This document shows, one piece after another, positions 1-6,280 of a DNA stretch of 15,156 nucleotides. Position 1 is the first letter of the stretch; every line of letters starts with the position of its first letter. Source of the stretch: Prevotellaceae bacterium (GTDB lineage: Bacteria > Bacteroidota > Bacteroidia > Bacteroidales > UBA932); assembly GCA_031278135.1 (NCBI GenBank), contig JAITKY010000002.1, positions 1 through 15,156 of the forward strand, written 5' to 3'. Made by a program: the position numbers and the translations under genes. The notes below the pieces were generated by a model. The model searched no databases. It was not told the origin of the DNA and worked only from the letters and a program-made list of their open reading frames with translations.

Positions 1-195
1 CATAATATCTTTTTCTTTTCTCGCGATATTTCGATGCCTTAAAACAGTCGATTATGTTGATTTATTGTACGTTCCGATGTCAAAAAAAAAATCTTGTGTT
101 CTTCGTGTTTTAAAAAGAAGTTTATTAACGGTATAGAAATTTACCTGCTTGGCGAACTGCTAGATTGCCCGCCGTTTTGGAGGGACTTTTTGCTT
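1..195. other. Window edge, no gene recognised
   Basis: AT-rich sequence downstream of the histidine phosphatase gene. No reading frame here resembles a protein I recognise, and no GC-rich hairpin followed by a T-run is evident as a terminator for the minus-strand cluster. The only structured element nearby is the 32-base repeat that begins at 196. Confidence 0.5.
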
Positions 196-227
196 TTTAC
201 TCAATTTCCTGATATGGCAACTCAATT
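196..227. repeat. 32-base dispersed repeat, copy 1
   Basis: Matches 3428-3459 at 29 of 32 positions in the same orientation. The first 17 bases, TTTACTCAATTTCCTGA, are identical, and the differences are at 213, 219 and 220. Inside the copy, CTCAATT occurs at 200-206 and again at 221-227, a 21-base period. The copy overlaps the 3' end of the histidine phosphatase gene and supplies its stop codon. It could be a remnant of a mobile element end, a protein-binding site or a non-autonomous repeat; the sequence does not decide. Confidence 0.7.
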
Positions 228-899
228 TGAGACGTTCCATTCTGCACATTTCCACACGTTTCCGACGGTTTTGAATATTGAAACGCTTCCGGTAGCGACT
301 TTCAGATTGTGGCGTTTGGCAAAATCTTTGGCATCCGGTTTGTCCAGAATGTGAGGAGCGAAGCGTATTATGCCGTTCGACGTGCATATTAGCGCCGTTT
401 CGTTGTTGTTGATGCTGTTTGCGAAATTTTTCCACGACGAGATTATGCCCTCGACATCGACATTCCATCCCGGCGGAACGATTGCTTTGCTGTTCCACAT
501 GTCGATTATGGCTTTGCCATATCCGATTATCTCATTTTCAGCAATATCGCTGGACAAATTATTGCTTTTTGCATACTCGCGACCGAGACGGCGTCGTACC
601 TGTTCTTCGGTTTTATTTTCGTCTTCGCCGTAGTCGATTTCCGTAAAACTGCTGTCGGGAATAACGACTGTATTTAATTTCATTTCGTTGATAATCAAAT
701 TTGCAGTCTGCATCGTTCTCTGCAATGGAGCGGCGACAATCCTGTCGGGAACGACGCCTTTGTTCAACAGATATTTTGCGGCGTTTCTGCTTCGAAGTTC
801 TTCAACCAAAGGGATATCGGTTTTTGCACCTGCTCTTGTGGGAATTTGTCCGGGAGCGAATGTGTTGCCGTGTCTGACGATAATTAGCGTTTTTTCCAT
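222..899 (-). CDS. Histidine phosphatase family protein
   Basis: A 225-residue protein of the histidine phosphatase (phosphoglycerate mutase-like) superfamily, probably a cytosolic phosphohydrolase of unknown substrate. The N-terminal phospho-acceptor motif R-H-G-N is at residues 9-12, followed by a conserved A-P-L-Q-R-T-M-Q-T-A stretch and an acidic F-T-E-I-D-Y-G-E-D-E-N segment. Where many relatives have a second histidine near the C-terminus (T-H-G-G-like), this protein reads T-S-N-G at residues 173-176, so that His appears replaced by Ser or Asn. From memory, one subfamily with an R-H-G-N-T-F start also has S-N-G there. I chose the ATG at 899; a TTG at 911 would overlap the ruvB stop. The gene starts 8 bases after ruvB and is the last of the cluster. 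Its last codons and stop lie in a dispersed repeat, so the C-terminus may have been altered. Confidence 0.85.
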   Translation of the reverse strand: MEKTLIIVRHGNTFAPGQIPTRAGAKTDIPLVEELRSRNAAKYLLNKGVVPDRIVAAPLQRTMQTANLIINEMKLNTVVIPDSSFTEIDYGEDENKTEEQVRRRLGREYAKSNNLSSDIAENEIIGYGKAIIDMWNSKAIVPPGWNVDVEGIISSWKNFANSINNNETALICTSNGIIRFAPHILDKPDAKDFAKRHNLKVATGSVSIFKTVGNVWKCAEWNVSN

Positions 900-907
900 A
901 TCTTTTT

Positions 908-1924
908 TCAAAATAAACTTCCAGATTGCAATCCTTTTACAATTCCGAGATGGGAATATGCCAGCGAAGTTGCTTCCCTGCCACGTGGAGTACGCTGTAA
1001 AAATCCTTCCTTAATTAAAAACGGCTCGTAAACTTCCTCAATTGTTCCAGCGTCTTCGCCTACTGCTGTCGATATTGTGTTTAGCCCGACGGGACCGCCT
1101 TTGAACTTGTGTATTATTGTTGTTAGAATCTTGTTGTCCATGCTGTCGAGTCCGCGTTTGTCGATATTTAATGCGTCTAAGGCATATTGCGTTATCTCCA
1201 AATTTATCACGCCTTGACCTTTGACCTGTGCAAAATCGCGAACACGCCGTAAAAGTGAGTTGCTGATACGCGGAGTTCCTCTGCTTCTCAATGCTATTTC
1301 GTTGGCTGCATCGTCGGCGATTTCGATGTTTAGTATTCCCGCCGCCCGTTTGATGATGTGGAAAAGCGTGACAGAATCGTAGTACTCCAGATGACACTGA
1401 ATACCAAAACGTGCTCGTAACGGACTTGTCAGCAAACCGCTACGTGTAGTCGCTCCGACCAGAGTGAACGGGTTGAGGCTGATCTGTATCGAACGTGCGC
1501 TTGGTCCTTTATCCAGCAAAATGTCGATTGTGAAATCTTCCATTGCCGAATACAGATATTCCTCGACAACAGGACTTAAACGGTGTATTTCGTCGATAAA
1601 CAAAACTTGTCCGGCTTCGAGGTTTGTCAGCAGACCGGCCAAATCGCCAGGTTTGTCGAGCACCGGTCCCGATGTTGTTTTCATCGAAACGCCAAGTTCG
1701 TTGCTGATGATTCCCGCTAATGTGGTCTTTCCCAGTCCGGGAGGACCATGAAGCAGGACATGGTCGAGACTTTCCTTACGCATCAGAGCCGCTTTGACAA
1801 ACACTTTCAGATTTTCGATAATCTTGTCCTGTCCGCTAAATTCGCCGAAATCCTGAGGTCGAATTTTGTTTTCGAAATCGGGATTCGCCTGTTCTTTTTC
1901 CTTTTGTGGGTCAAATTTCTCCAT
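908..1924 (-). CDS. ruvB: Holliday junction branch migration helicase RuvB
   Basis: A full-length RuvB of 338 residues. As a hexameric AAA+ ring it works with RuvA to drive branch migration of Holliday junctions, before resolution by RuvC, in recombination and repair. Visible motifs are Walker [10 protein letters not shown] at residues 60-68, Walker B L-F-I-D-E at 108-112, sensor 1 L-V-G-A-T-T-R at 155-161, and T-S-P-L-R-A-R-F-G at 166-174 with the expected arginine finger. The C-terminal winged-helix region (about 275-325) contains the [12 protein letters not shown] sequence typical of RuvB. The ATG lies 14 bases inside the end of the upstream HAD gene, so translation is probably coupled. 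ruvA and ruvC are not in this window. Confidence 0.98.
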   Translation of the reverse strand: MEKFDPQKEKEQANPDFENKIRPQDFGEFSGQDKIIENLKVFVKAALMRKESLDHVLLHGPPGLGKTTLAGIISNELGVSMKTTSGPVLDKPGDLAGLLTNLEAGQVLFIDEIHRLSPVVEEYLYSAMEDFTIDILLDKGPSARSIQISLNPFTLVGATTRSGLLTSPLRARFGIQCHLEYYDSVTLFHIIKRAAGILNIEIADDAANEIALRSRGTPRISNSLLRRVRDFAQVKGQGVINLEITQYALDALNIDKRGLDSMDNKILTTIIHKFKGGPVGLNTISTAVGEDAGTIEEVYEPFLIKEGFLQRTPRGREATSLAYSHLGIVKGLQSGSLF

Positions 1925-2549
1925 AAAATGCTATTTTGTCTTCTATATCCGAAAAACAGTCTTCTTTTTTAAATAAAACAGTTTTGAATCCCAATGTTTT
2001 TCCTGAAGTAATATTGGCTTCGCTGTCGTCGATAAAAAGCGTTTCCGCAGGATTGATTCCCGATACTTCAATCATTATCTGGAAAATATCAAAGTCAGGT
2101 TTCATACAGCCTAATTTATACGACAAGTATAATTCGTCGAAATAATAATCCAGTGGTTTTCCTGCCGGCGAAAATTTTTCCGACATTGCCCATCTCATAA
2201 TTATATCGTTTGTATTGCTCAATAACAACACTTTATATTTTGCACGAAGTTTCAGTATATAATCGAGTTTCGCCTGCTCGACCGGCATAATAATAAAGTC
2301 AAGCCACCCTTGGTCAATATCCTTGCTGTCGATATTTTTTCCCGTCAATCGGCATATTTCCGCATAAAAATCTTCTCGCGATATACTTCCGTCTTCGATT
2401 TTGCAAAATATCCCCTTTTGCCTGTACGGGTCGAGCAATTCTTCGATATTGTCGATTCCTATTTCTTTAAACTTGTTGAGAGCGGCAGTCTGGTTTATAT
2501 CGACTATTACCCCGCCGAAATCGAATACAATGTTTTTTATTTTACCCAT
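1911..2549 (-). CDS. HAD-superfamily hydrolase, YihX-like
   Basis: A 212-residue soluble haloacid dehalogenase-like phosphatase. Motif I is D-F-G-G-V at 10-14, with the nucleophile Asp10; the second Asp of the classic DxD is a glycine, as in YihX-type sugar-phosphate phosphatases, whose motif is DLGNV. Motif II is L-L-S-N-T-N with Ser111, motif III is Lys150 in M-K-P-D, and motif IV is F-I-D-D-S at 172-176. A helical cap occupies roughly residues 18-95, as in HAD subfamily IA. The substrate cannot be read from sequence; a small sugar phosphate or nucleotide is likely. The ATG overlaps the last 8 bases of aroD, and the gene's end overlaps the start of ruvB by 14 bases, so it sits inside a tightly packed transcription unit. 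Confidence 0.9.
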   Translation of the reverse strand: MGKIKNIVFDFGGVIVDINQTAALNKFKEIGIDNIEELLDPYRQKGIFCKIEDGSISREDFYAEICRLTGKNIDSKDIDQGWLDFIIMPVEQAKLDYILKLRAKYKVLLLSNTNDIIMRWAMSEKFSPAGKPLDYYFDELYLSYKLGCMKPDFDIFQIMIEVSGINPAETLFIDDSEANITSGKTLGFKTVLFKKEDCFSDIEDKIAFYGEI

Positions 2550-3207
2550 TGACTTTTATCGTTAAATTATTCATTATATTTTTAATTTTTTCCATAGATA
2601 TTTGTCCGCTTGCGAGCGGTTTATCGTCCGAAATTGCAGCGTAGGTATATGGCGCTCCTAAAAAAACACAGGCGACTCTGCTAATCAAACCCGCTTCGCC
2701 CATCGCAAACGCTACTAAACTTGCGTCGGGATATTTGTCGTATAATGACAGTATTCTCGCAACGTCGGATTTGTTACGGGCTGTGGTAACGAGTTTGACA
2801 ATGTCGGCATTTTGCTTTTTACAAGTATCTACGATGTCGCACATTTCCGACAGCGAGGGCGTTTCGTCAAAATTGTGGTACGAGACTATCAGTTTGCAAT
2901 TGTTTAACCGGGCTTGTTCGGCTATGGTTTTCCTGAAATCGTCGTCTGCTTCCGTTTCGATGTCCACAAAAGCCGCTCCTGCACGGATTGCGTCGAACAG
3001 TCGTTCCCGACGTTCGTCGTTGCTGTAAAAACCTTCACGACAAGTCGCAATAAGCCGTTTGCCCGACGAAAATACTAACCCTATTTCGGACGTCGTGATG
3101 CGCGCCACATCCAGCCTTATTTCGGCAAAATCAACTTGCTCCAATACCGCCATTATATCGCTATATGACTGTTCCCCAATAGATACACAAATCAATTCAA
3201 ACTGCAT
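2542..3207 (-). CDS. aroD: Type I 3-dehydroquinate dehydratase
   Basis: The third enzyme of the shikimate pathway, a class I (Schiff-base) 3-dehydroquinase of 221 residues converting 3-dehydroquinate to 3-dehydroshikimate. Active-site features are visible: E-I-R-L-D at 29-33 near the N-terminus, His111 in V-S-Y-H-N-F-D-E-T-P, the Schiff-base lysine Lys138 in I-V-K-L, Arg177 in G-L-I-S-R, and a closing-loop glutamine Gln202 in S-G-Q-I-S. The length fits the bacterial enzymes. I chose the ATG at 3207; a TTG three codons upstream (3216) is also in frame. It is the first gene of the cluster, preceded by a Bacteroidetes-type promoter at 3327-3357 with a leader of roughly 110 bases. Its end overlaps the HAD gene by 8 bases. 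Confidence 0.95.
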   Translation of the reverse strand: MQFELICVSIGEQSYSDIMAVLEQVDFAEIRLDVARITTSEIGLVFSSGKRLIATCREGFYSNDERRERLFDAIRAGAAFVDIETEADDDFRKTIAEQARLNNCKLIVSYHNFDETPSLSEMCDIVDTCKKQNADIVKLVTTARNKSDVARILSLYDKYPDASLVAFAMGEAGLISRVACVFLGAPYTYAAISDDKPLASGQISMEKIKNIMNNLTIKVNG

Positions 3208-3326
3208 AATAATCAAAAATACGCTGAATGGGATTCTTATCCAATCCGAAAAAATAAAACGACCAGCAAATAAAACACAACTTTAATTTGTCCATAATAA
3301 CCAAATTGTTTAAATATATAATGGCG

Positions 3327-3357
3327 CAAAGATACAATTATTTTTATATCCGACAAT
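3327..3357 (-). promoter_or_regulatory. Bacteroidetes-type promoter for the aroD cluster
   Basis: Read on the minus strand, a -7 element TATCTTTG (3334-3327) fits TAnnTTTG exactly. It is preceded by ATTG (3357-3354) as a near -33 element with 19 bases between them. It points towards aroD, and transcription would start near 3320. The match is to the known Bacteroides consensus; use in the cell is inferred. Confidence 0.65.
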
Positions 3358-3427
3358 TTTCCGCAATCTAAAACAATCTAAAATATTTGGGATGTCCAAT
3401 GGTATAAATATCGTTTTGTAATGTACG

Positions 3428-3459
3428 TTTACTCAATTTCCTGAAATGGCGGCTCAATT
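3428..3459. repeat. 32-base dispersed repeat, copy 2
   Basis: The partner of the repeat at 196-227, in the same orientation and 3232 bases away. It lies between the end of the S41-like gene and the aroD promoter, so the two copies bracket the aroD-HAD-ruvB-phosphatase cluster. CTCAATT occurs at 3432-3438 and 3453-3459 with 21-base spacing, as in copy 1. CAATT at 3455-3459 and AATTG at 3467-3471 also form a short inverted repeat at its right edge. Confidence 0.7.
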
Positions 3460-3493
3460 CGCTACAAATTGACTTCCTGCAAACTTATTTCAT

Positions 3494-4846
3494 TTAATTT
3501 ATCAACGAAATATTGATGATATTTTTTTGTGGACTTTGGTCAATTATTTTGTTTTCGTCGTTTGTATATTTGCGAGCTGTTGATAACGACGAATTTTCAA
3601 GTATTGTATTCAATGTGGCGGACAGTACTTTTTCGTTGACGTCGCCGAGAGGAGTATTGTCGTATAGCGGTTCAGTAATTTCGATTGCGGGATTAAGCGA
3701 GATATCCATATTTCCCGTCTTGTTAGATATCTGCATCACGACAGGGACGATTGCCCAGGTGTTTATTCTCTGTTTTTCAGGATCACTTTCGTATAAACAT
3801 ATAGAAAACATGTTTCGTCCTACGGTTTTGTTGCCCACAACAACCACATCTATCGAAAGTTTCAAGCTGTTGACAAGTATTTCTCCCATCACTCCCGTTT
3901 TCGGAGATGTCAGGACAAATACTCTGTCGAGGTTATCGCCAATATTGTTTAATGCATTATTATTAATCATATTAGTATAGTACAGATTTAAATAATCGGC
4001 GCCGGATTCGTCCCTGAAAATTTGCTGTAATGATTTGTTGTATTGATATGTTGCATATATTTCCTTAATATTAAGATTGGGCGTAATCAACGATGCCATG
4101 ATCACGGAATTCAGAATATCTCCTTTGTAATTATATCGCAAATCAAGTATCAGTTCGTTAATATTCCGGTTTTTAAACTTTTCGAACACATCGTTCAACA
4201 GCACATCGTACTTTTTCGACAAATCGCCATCATCAGAGATGAATGAATTGTAAACCAGATAACCAATCCTCCGACTGTCGAAATTATATACAGTATCCAA
4301 AAAGACAGGGTTTTCTACAAATCCGGCGACCGGAATGTCATAATCTGTTTCCGAACTGTTCGTGTCCCGAATGGTCAAAATGTGATTATCATCTGTTTGC
4401 GAAATCAAATCCTGATAATTGTTTACGGATAATTTTGTTCTGTTGATTTTCGTGAAGACCATGCCTCTTTTCAAACCAGCCTCGTCGGCTGGCGATTTAT
4501 TCACGACGTATGTGATTTTGCCCAGAATTTCGCCGGCATCGGTGGAATACATATAATGAGCATATCCGGGCTTCTTACTTTCAGATAACTTCGATACCAA
4601 CGATTTGAAATCCTTTTCGATATACGAACAGCCGTCTTCGGGGACAACAATCCGTTTAAAATACTGTCCCGGATCTTCGTTTTTGTTGATTCCTTCCGTA
4701 CGAATCCGGTTATTCCACAAGTAATAACGTTTCATGTTTTCCTCTATCCATGAGTTGATTATCTCGTTATCGGAAATAACGGGATCATGTTTTTTATAGC
4801 AGGACAGCGTAAATAATAAACATGCGAACATAATCAGATGCCTCAT
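3494..4846 (-). CDS. PDZ/S41 peptidase-like lipoprotein, probably catalytically inactive
   Basis: A 450-residue envelope protein resembling Bacteroidetes S41 (C-terminal processing peptidase, tail-specific) lipoproteins. The first 15 residues are hydrophobic and end in T-L-S-C, giving a likely lipidated Cys16 followed by two lysines. The N-terminal domain carries the family-like Y-Y-L-W-N (41-45) and S-Y-I-E-K-D segments; residues about 105-170 look like a PDZ domain (S-P-A-D-E-A-G-L-K-R-G). The S41 core follows, but its hallmarks are changed: D-L-R-Y-N-G-G-G reads D-L-R-Y-N-Y-K-G (235-242). The S-A-S-A-S-E nucleophile motif reads T-G-V-M-G-E (317-322), with Gly321 at the serine position. The T-x-G-K lysine is Arg344. 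The fold seems kept, so a binding or scaffold role is more likely than proteolysis. The frame is open throughout, with no sign of decay. It lies 50 bases after aspartokinase. Confidence 0.85.
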   Translation of the reverse strand: MRHLIMFACLLFTLSCYKKHDPVISDNEIINSWIEENMKRYYLWNNRIRTEGINKNEDPGQYFKRIVVPEDGCSYIEKDFKSLVSKLSESKKPGYAHYMYSTDAGEILGKITYVVNKSPADEAGLKRGMVFTKINRTKLSVNNYQDLISQTDDNHILTIRDTNSSETDYDIPVAGFVENPVFLDTVYNFDSRRIGYLVYNSFISDDGDLSKKYDVLLNDVFEKFKNRNINELILDLRYNYKGDILNSVIMASLITPNLNIKEIYATYQYNKSLQQIFRDESGADYLNLYYTNMINNNALNNIGDNLDRVFVLTSPKTGVMGEILVNSLKLSIDVVVVGNKTVGRNMFSICLYESDPEKQRINTWAIVPVVMQISNKTGNMDISLNPAIEITEPLYDNTPLGDVNEKVLSATLNTILENSSLSTARKYTNDENKIIDQSPQKNIINISLIN

Positions 4847-4896
4847 TTCTTAAATTTTATAGATATAATCAAACAATGATTTTGCCGGTTTGTTGA

Positions 4897-6177
4897 TTAT
4901 GGTGTCCCACAAAAATCTTTAAGCAAAATTCTGACAGTTGACCTGTCGCGTTGCATTATCAATTTTTCTCTGTTTCCGGAATACTGTGCGATTAGATTTT
5001 CGGTATAATTTCGTATTGTTATCAGTTCGAGATTGTCGTTGTACTGAACCAGACCGTCGATACGCAATTCGTCTATTGCCAGACGGGTATTGCGTCCGTC
5101 GTCCACACAGAACGAAATACATAGCGGAGTACTTTGTATCAGATGGATTTTCAGCCTGTAACGCTGTAATATCAGCAGATTCTCGATTAAAACATCTTCG
5201 AGTGCGAAAGAAAAATCTTTCGGCAAAATAGAAATCAGTATCTGATTCTTTTTTATTGCAATCACAGGAATATCTTGCAGCCGTTTTTTTGACGAAATGC
5301 TGGTTCCCGGCAATTCGATACAAGCAAATGATTTTACATACAGCGGTATATTTTTGTTTACCAAAGGTTTAATAGTCTTCTGATGCATCACTTGAGCCCC
5401 GTAGTACGACAGTTCGGCGGCGTCTTTGTACGACAGTTCGGGTAAAAGTTTTGTTTCGGAAAACAGTTTCGGGTCGGCGTTCAAAACTCCGGGAACATCT
5501 TTCCAGATAGTCAGACTGTTGGCCTCTGTCAGCGATGCAATTATTGCGGCGCTGTAGTCCGAACCTTCGCGTCCCAAAGTCGTTGTATCGCCGTTTGGGT
5601 TTGAGCCGATAAAGCCTTGTGTTATATAGCAATTCACATTATTACGAAACGAAAAAATATCCGCAAGTTTTTTCTCCGTTTTGTCGAAGTAAACATTGGC
5701 TTCACGAAACAGACTGTCGGTAGTGATAAAACTCCGTGCATCAACAAGTTCGGAAATTTTCACTGTGCTGTTAACATATTCGTTGACAATGGCTGACGAC
5801 AGCAACTCGCCCAGCGAAACAATTTGTCCGTAACAATAATCGAAATCGTAGTTTTTGTTGTTTTCGATAAAGTTAATAACAATATTAACTGACGATGCAA
5901 TTGTAGATTTCAATTTTTCTCTCACCGGATTGCTCATTTCCGTCAATCCCTCGATCATATTGTAATGATAATCTTCGATTCCGGACAGGATTCGCAGTGT
6001 TTCGTCCGTATTGCGCTCAAAACATGCCGCATTGACAGCCTCCAGCATATTAGTCGTTTTGCCCATTGCCGAAACAACAACTATTAGATTATCATTACAT
6101 TTCGAGACAATTTTGCCAAGATTGCAAACTCCTTCGGGAGAATTTATCGATGCGCCACCAAATTTATATACCAACAT
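4897..6177 (-). CDS. lysC: Aspartokinase (aspartate kinase), monofunctional
   Basis: A 426-residue cytosolic enzyme that phosphorylates aspartate, the first step toward lysine, threonine, methionine and diaminopimelate. The N-terminus has K-F-G-G-A-S at 5-10 (family K-F-G-G-T/A-S), then V-V-V-S-A-M-G-K-T-T, S-L-G-E-L-L-S-S, and G-F-I-G-S-N-P-N-G-D-T-T-T-L-G-R-E-G-S-D-Y-S-A, the substrate and ATP-binding core of amino-acid kinases. The last 120 or so residues (from about 305) fit a pair of divergent ACT domains, the usual site of amino-acid feedback. No homoserine dehydrogenase domain follows, so it is not a ThrA/MetL-type fusion. It starts 7 bases after the 31-residue peptide gene and is probably cotranscribed with the NagB-like gene upstream. 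The symbol is by function; isozyme identity is not certain. Confidence 0.93.
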   Translation of the reverse strand: MLVYKFGGASINSPEGVCNLGKIVSKCNDNLIVVVSAMGKTTNMLEAVNAACFERNTDETLRILSGIEDYHYNMIEGLTEMSNPVREKLKSTIASSVNIVINFIENNKNYDFDYCYGQIVSLGELLSSAIVNEYVNSTVKISELVDARSFITTDSLFREANVYFDKTEKKLADIFSFRNNVNCYITQGFIGSNPNGDTTTLGREGSDYSAAIIASLTEANSLTIWKDVPGVLNADPKLFSETKLLPELSYKDAAELSYYGAQVMHQKTIKPLVNKNIPLYVKSFACIELPGTSISSKKRLQDIPVIAIKKNQILISILPKDFSFALEDVLIENLLILQRYRLKIHLIQSTPLCISFCVDDGRNTRLAIDELRIDGLVQYNDNLELITIRNYTENLIAQYSGNREKLIMQRDRSTVRILLKDFCGTP

Positions 6178-6184
6178 ATTATAA

Positions 6185-6280
6185 TTATTTTGACGTATGC
6201 ATTAAATCCTGTATATTAACCGGAGTGAGAGTGATATATGCAATCAAAGTTATACATATAATAAATAATATTCTTCTCAT
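6185..6280 (-). CDS. 31-residue single-span membrane peptide
   Basis: A small frame encoding 31 residues. It begins M-R-R-I-L-F-I-I-C-I-T-L-I-A-Y and continues to a polar end, L-M-H-T-S-K. Two arginines precede about 17 hydrophobic residues, which suggests one membrane helix with a cytoplasmic N-terminus. Its ATG overlaps the TGA of the NagB-like gene as ATGA, and its TAA ends 7 bases before the aspartokinase ATG. This is the geometry expected of a translationally coupled gene inside an operon. I do not recognise a family; the I-T-L-T-P stretch faintly recalls the start of VanZ-like proteins, which could mean a truncated remnant. Too short for coding statistics to help. Confidence 0.5.
   Translation of the reverse strand: MRRILFIICITLIAYITLTPVNIQDLMHTSK

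Noticed and set aside
3208..3326. A riboswitch or attenuator in the aroD leader
   Set aside because: The leader is about 110 bases, AT-rich, with no strong hairpin, leader peptide or known aptamer core visible.
196..3459. An IS element or composite transposon bounded by the 32-base repeats
   Set aside because: The repeats are direct rather than inverted, no transposase lies between them, and the enclosed genes are ordinary chromosomal genes.
4919..5323. A 134-residue frame in another phase inside aspartokinase
   Set aside because: It is arginine- and lysine-rich low-quality sequence in the shadow of a well-supported gene.
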